From an uncultured Bacilli bacterium (lineage in GTDB: Bacteria > Bacillota_I > Bacilli_A > RF39 > UBA660), in assembly GCA_934101605.1 (NCBI GenBank), contig CAKORS010000035.1:1-9981 (forward strand): DNA of 9,981 nt, in the 5' to 3' direction. Within the stretch, counting starts at the first letter, position 1. Every line of letters starts with the position of its first letter. This document shows positions 5,742-9,981 of this stretch, piece after piece. The position numbers and the translations under genes are program-made. The notes below the pieces were generated by a model. The model made no database searches. It was not told the origin of the DNA and worked only from the letters and a program-made list of their open reading frames with translations.

Positions 5742-7430
5742 ATGCAGGCAAGAATGCAAAAGCTTATAAAAGGTATAAAAGAGAATAAAGTATATATTGT
5801 AAGTTATCTTATATTTTTTTTGATTTTATATGTTTTAATGAATCAAGTTGTTATGTATGCGGATGATTTTGTATTAAAGATAGATAGCAATAAAAGTTTT
5901 CTCGGAATTATATCGTATATGGTAAATCATTATTTTAATTGGGGCGGAGGATTAACGCCGTTATTTGTAATACTTGTATTTAAAATAGGATTTGGTGCAT
6001 GGAAGATTCTAAATACATTTCTTATTACGACGATGTTTTTCTTATTTGCGAAATTAATTTCGAAAAACAAAAAGAAATTTGTTGCTAATTTTTCTTTACT
6101 TTGGATCTTATTTTATATTATTAATATAGTTATAGTAAGAGAATCTATTTATTGGTTAGATGGAAGTATGGCATATGTTATTCCTACGTTTCAAGTATTT
6201 ATGTTTGTATATATGTTGTATACAAGGTTTATTCAAAATAAATCTAAAAAATATGACTTAATATTACTGCCAATAGTTGCTTTATTTTCTGGATGGAGTG
6301 GAGCACAAACAAGTGCTATAACTCTATTGATAACGATTTTATTCATAATTTATTATTTATTTATTAAAAAGAATAAAGTGAATAAGAAATTTTTAGTGTT
6401 TGTAATTTTAGGGTTAGCTGGTTCTCTTATTTTCTTGTTATCGCCTGGAAATGGTGTTAGAATGGAAAATTTTGAAGAGTTTTCAAGATTAGGATTGATT
6501 AATAAAGTAAGATATAGAATATCAAATGTAAGTGGATTGACTTTTAAATTTGATGCAGGGCTATTTACGACGGTTCCTTTATATATTTATGCATTTTCAT
6601 TTTTATTTCTTATTTATAATTTTTCTTTTTATAAGGAATATAAGAAAAATTATAAATGGTTGTTAGGCTTATTTTTATTAATTCAAGTTTTATTCTTGTT
6701 TGTATCATTATTGGTTAATTTGTCTGATTTAGGATTTATTGATAGATTATTTTTCTCATATGATAGTATATATAAAACAAGTATTAAAACGCTCAGTGGT
6801 TTTATAAAACTTATATCTTACGGATTTATGATTTTATTTGTCTTATCAAATTTTTTAACATTATTATTTAGAAAATTGGAAGGTAAGAATTTATTATTAT
6901 TTATGATTGTAATATCTGCTTATTGTTCTCAGTTTTCAATGGTATTATCACCATATATGCCTTATAGAACCTGTTTGACAGCAATTATATTTTTGATGTT
7001 TGGGATAGTCTTTTTAATAAATCAGTTGGATGAAGAAAAAGTAGATTATGAATTGGTGATTCCGTTGTTGTTTGCTTATGTAGATTTTCGTGTATCATTA
7101 TTAATGTTGTTGTTTAAATTATTTTTGAATAATATAAAATTATTTGGAATTAAAAATTTATTTAATTTTATTTGTCTTTTCCCAGTAGTTATTTTGGCGG
7201 TATTTAATTATGGAAAAATGTTATGTGGGTATAGGGAAAATAAAAATGTTTTTAATGAAAATATTAGGATTATTGAAAATTCAAAAAATAATGATGATAT
7301 AATTTATTTGAAGAGGACGCCAAATCCTACTTATGAATTTAGTCCATTAATCGGAAGTAAATGGATTGAAGATGATATTAAAACTTTATACAATCTAGAT
7401 AAAAATGTTAAATTTGAGTATAAAGAATAA
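5742..7430 (+). CDS. Polytopic membrane protein, DUF6056/GT-C-like, glycan locus
   Basis: A 562-aa protein with roughly 11-13 hydrophobic helices (for example about 17-38, 72-92, 116-133, 172-188, 217-234, 275-293, 306-326, 353-375, 408-427). It ends in a hydrophilic C-terminal tail (about 490-562). After the first helix comes a DD pair (D41-D42) in the first outer loop, the place where GT-C glycosyltransferases carry an acidic catalytic residue. WLDGSMAY (138-145) and SPGNGVRM (234-241) resemble the W.xGxxNY and APGNYVR motifs of DUF6056 proteins from surface-polysaccharide clusters. I infer a membrane step such as sugar transfer from a lipid-linked donor, or polymer handling; a polymerase role is also possible. 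The ATG at 5742 is chosen for its SD. Followed by rmlA after 22 nt. Several ACG, CCG and GCG codons set it apart from the genes before the terminator. Confidence 0.8.
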   Translation: MQARMQKLIKGIKENKVYIVSYLIFFLILYVLMNQVVMYADDFVLKIDSNKSFLGIISYMVNHYFNWGGGLTPLFVILVFKIGFGAWKILNTFLITTMFFLFAKLISKNKKKFVANFSLLWILFYIINIVIVRESIYWLDGSMAYVIPTFQVFMFVYMLYTRFIQNKSKKYDLILLPIVALFSGWSGAQTSAITLLITILFIIYYLFIKKNKVNKKFLVFVILGLAGSLIFLLSPGNGVRMENFEEFSRLGLINKVRYRISNVSGLTFKFDAGLFTTVPLYIYAFSFLFLIYNFSFYKEYKKNYKWLLGLFLLIQVLFLFVSLLVNLSDLGFIDRLFFSYDSIYKTSIKTLSGFIKLISYGFMILFVLSNFLTLLFRKLEGKNLLLFMIVISAYCSQFSMVLSPYMPYRTCLTAIIFLMFGIVFLINQLDEEKVDYELVIPLLFAYVDFRVSLLMLLFKLFLNNIKLFGIKNLFNFICLFPVVILAVFNYGKMLCGYRENKNVFNENIRIIENSKNNDDIIYLKRTPNPTYEFSPLIGSKWIEDDIKTLYNLDKNVKFEYKE

Positions 7431-7440
7431 AGCGTAGAAT

Positions 7441-7446
7441 GAGAGG
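7441..7446 (+). promoter_or_regulatory. Ribosome binding site for rmlA
   Basis: GAGAGG lies 6 nt before the ATG at 7453 in a 22-nt gap that leaves no room for a separate terminator and promoter pair. Confidence 0.6.
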
Positions 7447-7452
7447 TAAGAT

Positions 7453-8325
7453 ATGAAAGGAATTATTTTAGCAGGAGGTAAAGGAACCAGACTTTATCCT
7501 TCGACAATAACAGTATCTAAACAATTATTACCGATATATGATAAACCAATGATTTATTATCCTATATCAACTTTAATGTTAGCCGGAATTAAAGAAATTC
7601 TTATAATTTCTACTCCTTATGATATTGATAATTATAAAAAGTTATTAGGTGATGGTTCTGAGTTGGGAATGAAATTTTCTTATAAGATACAAGAACAGCC
7701 AAGGGGACTTGCGGAAGCTTTTATCCTTGGTGAAGAGTTTATAGGGTCTGATGATGTGTGCTTGATATTGGGTGATAATATATTTTATGGAACAGGATTT
7801 AAGGATATTTTTTCAAGAGTAAAGAAAAGAAAAGGATATGCAACGATATTTGGATATCAAGTTAATAATCCTAAAGAGTTTGGAATTGTTGAATTTGATA
7901 GTGATGGTAATGTAGTTAGTATTGAAGAAAAACCTGAACATCCAAAATCAAGGTATGCTGTTCCAGGGTTATATTTCTATGATAATAGTGTTATTGAAAT
8001 AGCCAAAAATGTGAAACCATCAGCAAGAGGTGAACTTGAAATAACTTCAGTAAATAATGAGTATTTAAATAATAATAAATTGAAAGTAGAAGTTTTAGGA
8101 AGAGGGATTGCTTGGTTAGATACTGGTAATCCTAGTAGTATGTTAAAAGCTGGTATGTTTGTTGAGACTGTTCAATCAAGACAGGGATTTTATATAGCTT
8201 GTTTAGAAGAGATAGCTTGGAGACAAGGCTTTATAAATAAGGAACAATTAAAAAAATTGGGTGAGAAACTAAAACAAACAGAATATGGTAAATATATTTT
8301 ACAGATAGCAAAAGAGGAGAAGTGA
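7453..8325 (+). CDS. rmlA: Glucose-1-phosphate thymidylyltransferase RmlA
   Basis: A 290-aa cytoplasmic nucleotidyltransferase that makes dTDP-glucose from dTTP and glucose-1-phosphate, the first committed step to dTDP-rhamnose and other dTDP-deoxysugars. The nucleotide-binding signature is LAGGKGTRLYP (6-16), followed by SKQLLPIYDKPMIYYP (22-37), QEQPRGLAEAF (80-90), LGDNIFYG (106-113, metal ligand D108), EEKP (158-161), PGLYFYD (171-177), ARGELEIT (191-198) and GRGIAWLDTG (216-225). All expected blocks are present at normal spacing and length, so it is probably active. Length near 290 and the C-terminal helical extension fit the homotetrameric RmlA group. Its TGA stop sits between the SD and start codon of rmlB, so translation is probably coupled. 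Confidence 0.97.
   Translation: MKGIILAGGKGTRLYPSTITVSKQLLPIYDKPMIYYPISTLMLAGIKEILIISTPYDIDNYKKLLGDGSELGMKFSYKIQEQPRGLAEAFILGEEFIGSDDVCLILGDNIFYGTGFKDIFSRVKKRKGYATIFGYQVNNPKEFGIVEFDSDGNVVSIEEKPEHPKSRYAVPGLYFYDNSVIEIAKNVKPSARGELEITSVNNEYLNNNKLKVEVLGRGIAWLDTGNPSSMLKAGMFVETVQSRQGFYIACLEEIAWRQGFINKEQLKKLGEKLKQTEYGKYILQIAKEEK
8315..8319 (+). promoter_or_regulatory. Ribosome binding site for rmlB, within rmlA end
   Basis: AGGAG lies 8 nt before the ATG at 8328 but only 2 nt before the in-frame GTG at 8322. This decides the rmlB start in favour of 8328. Confidence 0.75.
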
Positions 8326-8327
8326 AT

Positions 8328-9350
8328 ATGAAATTTTTAATAACTGGTGGGGCTGGATTTATTGGTAGCAATTATTTGCATTATGTGGTGAATAAATATC
8401 CCAATGATTATTTTATTTGTTTAGATGCTTTAACATATGCTGGAAATTATAACAATATTAAAGAATTAGATGGTAGATCAAACTATAAGTTTGTTAAGAT
8501 GGATATTAGAAATAAAGAAGGAATAGAAGAACTTTTTAGAAATGAAAAATTTGACTATGTTATAAATTTTGCGGCGGAATCACATGTTGATAATTCTATA
8601 AAGAATCCTAATTTATTTGCAGAAACTAATATTTTAGGTACTATGAATTTATTAAATGCGGTGAAAATGATGTCTGATGAAGGAAATCACCCAATAAGAA
8701 GGTATCATCAGGTTTCTACGGATGAAGTGTATGGAGATCTTCCTCTTGATAGACCGGATTTATTATTTACAGAGACAACTCCAATTCATACTTCTAGCCC
8801 TTATTCTTCTTCAAAAGCTAGTGCTGATTTATTTGTTTTAGCATATGCTAGAACATTTAAGTTGCCAGTAACTATTTCTCGCTGTTCTAATAACTATGGA
8901 CCATATCAATTTCCTGAAAAATTGATCCCAGTAGTAATATCAAAAGCGTTAAAAAATGAATCTATTCCTGTTTATGGAAAGGGTGAAAATGTTCGTGATT
9001 GGATACATGTTCATGATCATAATGTTGGTGTAGATTTAATTGTTAGAAATGGCTGCAATGGTAACGTTTATAATTTAGGTGGTCATTCTGAAAGAACAAA
9101 TTTAGAAGTAGTGAAAACGATTTTGAAACAATTAGACAAGCCTGAAAGTTTGATAACTTATGTAACTGATAGGCCTGGACATGATTTAAGATATGCAATA
9201 GATTCTACTAAAGCAGAAAAAGAATTGGGTTGGAATAGAACTTATAATTTTCAAGATGGTATAAAAGAAACAATTGATTGGTATGTCAATAATCAGAGTT
9301 GGATAGAAGATATAAAGTCTGGCAAATACAAAGAGGCTTATAGAGATTAA
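8328..9350 (+). CDS. rmlB: dTDP-glucose 4,6-dehydratase RmlB
   Basis: A 340-aa short-chain dehydrogenase/reductase that converts dTDP-glucose to dTDP-4-keto-6-deoxyglucose with bound NAD. The protein starts MKFLITGGAGFIGSN, giving the Rossmann GxxGxxG (G7, G10, G13). Further motifs are DALTYAGNYNN (33-43), the catalytic TDE (T131-D132-E133) in STDEVYGD, the YxxxK pair Y159/K163 in SPYSSSKASAD, SNNYGPYQFPEKLIP (187-201), RDWIHVHDH (223-231) and DRPGHDLRYAID (281-292). All catalytic residues are intact and length is typical. It directly follows rmlA. The product is the branch point to rhamnose (RmlC/RmlD) or to amino- and other deoxysugars. Neither rmlC nor rmlD is visible before the window ends, so the final sugar is undetermined. 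Confidence 0.97.
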   Translation: MKFLITGGAGFIGSNYLHYVVNKYPNDYFICLDALTYAGNYNNIKELDGRSNYKFVKMDIRNKEGIEELFRNEKFDYVINFAAESHVDNSIKNPNLFAETNILGTMNLLNAVKMMSDEGNHPIRRYHQVSTDEVYGDLPLDRPDLLFTETTPIHTSSPYSSSKASADLFVLAYARTFKLPVTISRCSNNYGPYQFPEKLIPVVISKALKNESIPVYGKGENVRDWIHVHDHNVGVDLIVRNGCNGNVYNLGGHSERTNLEVVKTILKQLDKPESLITYVTDRPGHDLRYAIDSTKAEKELGWNRTYNFQDGIKETIDWYVNNQSWIEDIKSGKYKEAYRD

Positions 9351-9352
9351 TT

Positions 9353-9981
9353 ATGAAAAAAGTAGTAATAATAGGTGCAAATGATTTTCAAAATCCACTT
9401 ATATTAAAAGCAAAGGAATTAGGATATGAAACACATGTATTTGCGTGGAAAGATGGTTCAGTTGGAGAAAAGACTGCTGATTATTTTTATCCGATAAGTA
9501 TTGTTGAAAAAGATAAAATACTTGAAGAATGTAAGAAAATAAAGCCACAGGCAATTGCTTCGATTGGTTCTGATTTGGCATCAATAACTGTAAATTATTT
9601 GGCACATGAATTAGGACTTCCTTGTAATAATCCTAGATATTCTAAACAATGTACAAATAAATATGAAATGAGGAGAGTATTTTTAGAAAATGAAGTGGAT
9701 GTGCCAAGATTTATAAAACTAGGTAAAGATGACGAGGTAATATTAGATGGATTTGAATTTCCAGTAATAGTAAAACCAACAGATAGATCAGGAAGTAGAG
9801 GAATATTTTTATGTAAAAACATAGAGGAAGTAAAAGAGGCAATTCCAATTTCTTTAGAATTATCATTTGAGAAAAAAGCTATTGTAGAAGAATATATTAC
9901 GGGAAATGAATATAGTTGTGAAGGTATAACGCAAAATGGTGAACATCATATACTTGCATTTACAAAGAAATATACTACGGG
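9353..9981 (+). CDS. ATP-grasp family ligase, N-terminal part (3' truncated by window edge)
   Basis: The frame opens with ATG 2 nt after the rmlB stop and stays open for 209 codons to the edge. The N-terminus KKVVIIGANDFQNPLILKAKELGY (2-25) is a pre-ATP-grasp nucleotide-like fold. TNKYEMRRVF (101-110) is the helix usually preceding the ATP-grasp lid. PVIVKPTDRSGSRGI (137-151) carries the ATP-binding lysine K141 and the flexible glycine/serine loop. VEEYITGNEYSCEG (178-191) matches the VEEYI.G.E motif around the adenine-binding strand. These features place it with carboxylate-amine/thiol ligases related to biotin carboxylase and carbamoyl-phosphate synthase large subunit. The metal-binding end of the domain is cut off. 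Members occur in surface-polysaccharide clusters, where joining an amino acid or other acid to an amino sugar is plausible; the substrate here is unknown. No good SD is visible, so coupling to rmlB is likely. Confidence 0.85.
   Translation, partial: MKKVVIIGANDFQNPLILKAKELGYETHVFAWKDGSVGEKTADYFYPISIVEKDKILEECKKIKPQAIASIGSDLASITVNYLAHELGLPCNNPRYSKQCTNKYEMRRVFLENEVDVPRFIKLGKDDEVILDGFEFPVIVKPTDRSGSRGIFLCKNIEEVKEAIPISLELSFEKKAIVEEYITGNEYSCEGITQNGEHHILAFTKKYTT

Noticed and set aside
8322..8327. GTG start at 8322 for rmlB (overlapping the rmlA stop)
   Set aside because: The SD would be only 2 nt away. The ATG at 8328 has 8-nt spacing and gives the canonical N-terminus MKFLITGGAGFIG.
9399..9822. 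Two minus-strand open frames (68 and 75 codons) near the right edge
   Set aside because: Both are antisense to the ATP-grasp gene, whose motifs are clear on the + strand.
1..9981. Possible alternative genetic code (UGA as Trp), given the AT richness
   Set aside because: Tryptophans at conserved positions are TGG, and infB and rmlA end in TGA at the expected lengths.
1..9981. tRNA, CRISPR or insertion-sequence signatures
   Set aside because: No cloverleaf-like GTTCRANNC segment, regularly spaced repeat or transposase was recognised; almost all sequence is accounted for by + strand genes.

Overview
The window comes from a very AT-rich bacterium. Coding sequence is dominated by A/T-ending codons and arginine is mostly AGA. 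TGG encodes Trp and TGA is used as a stop (infB, rmlA), so this is the standard bacterial code and not a Mycoplasma/Spiroplasma-type code. The gene order nusA-ylxR-infB-rbfA, the strong AGGAGG-type ribosome binding sites and the Firmicutes-type short NusA C-terminus point to a low-GC Firmicute. An uncultured Bacilli/Erysipelotrichia or Tenericutes-related lineage is my best guess; the placement is inference. Every recognised gene lies on the + strand.

Region 1 (1-5573) is a compact transcription/translation operon: the end of nusA, ylxR (rnpM), infB, rbfA, an unrecognised 221-aa gene, nusB, and then a membrane-anchored sulfatase/phosphoglycerol-transferase-like enzyme. Gaps are 2-16 nt or overlaps, so one transcript is likely. 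The set couples transcription elongation/antitermination (NusA, NusB), translation initiation (IF-2), 30S maturation (RbfA) and an RNase P-associated RNA-binding protein. Compared with the classical Bacillus operon, ylxQ (L7Ae-like), ylxP and truB are missing; the unknown gene sits after rbfA and nusB has joined the operon.

Region 2 (5574-5741) is the only sizeable intergenic gap (168 nt). It holds a clear Rho-independent terminator, a weak candidate promoter and a strong ribosome binding site.

Region 3 (5742-9981, running off the edge) looks like the start of a surface-glycan locus. It contains a polytopic membrane protein resembling DUF6056/GT-C-like proteins, rmlA and rmlB (glucose-1-phosphate to dTDP-glucose to dTDP-4-keto-6-deoxyglucose), and the first 209 codons of an ATP-grasp ligase. 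ACG and other G/C-ending codons are visibly commoner here than upstream, consistent with a different evolutionary history. The sulfatase-like enzyme just before the terminator may also act on surface polymers, so envelope genes may begin inside the housekeeping transcript. I saw no tRNA, rRNA, CRISPR array, insertion sequence or other mobile element, and no obviously unprecedented system. The least explained items are the 221-aa protein, the ATP-grasp ligase next to rmlAB, and the sulfatase/glycan junction.
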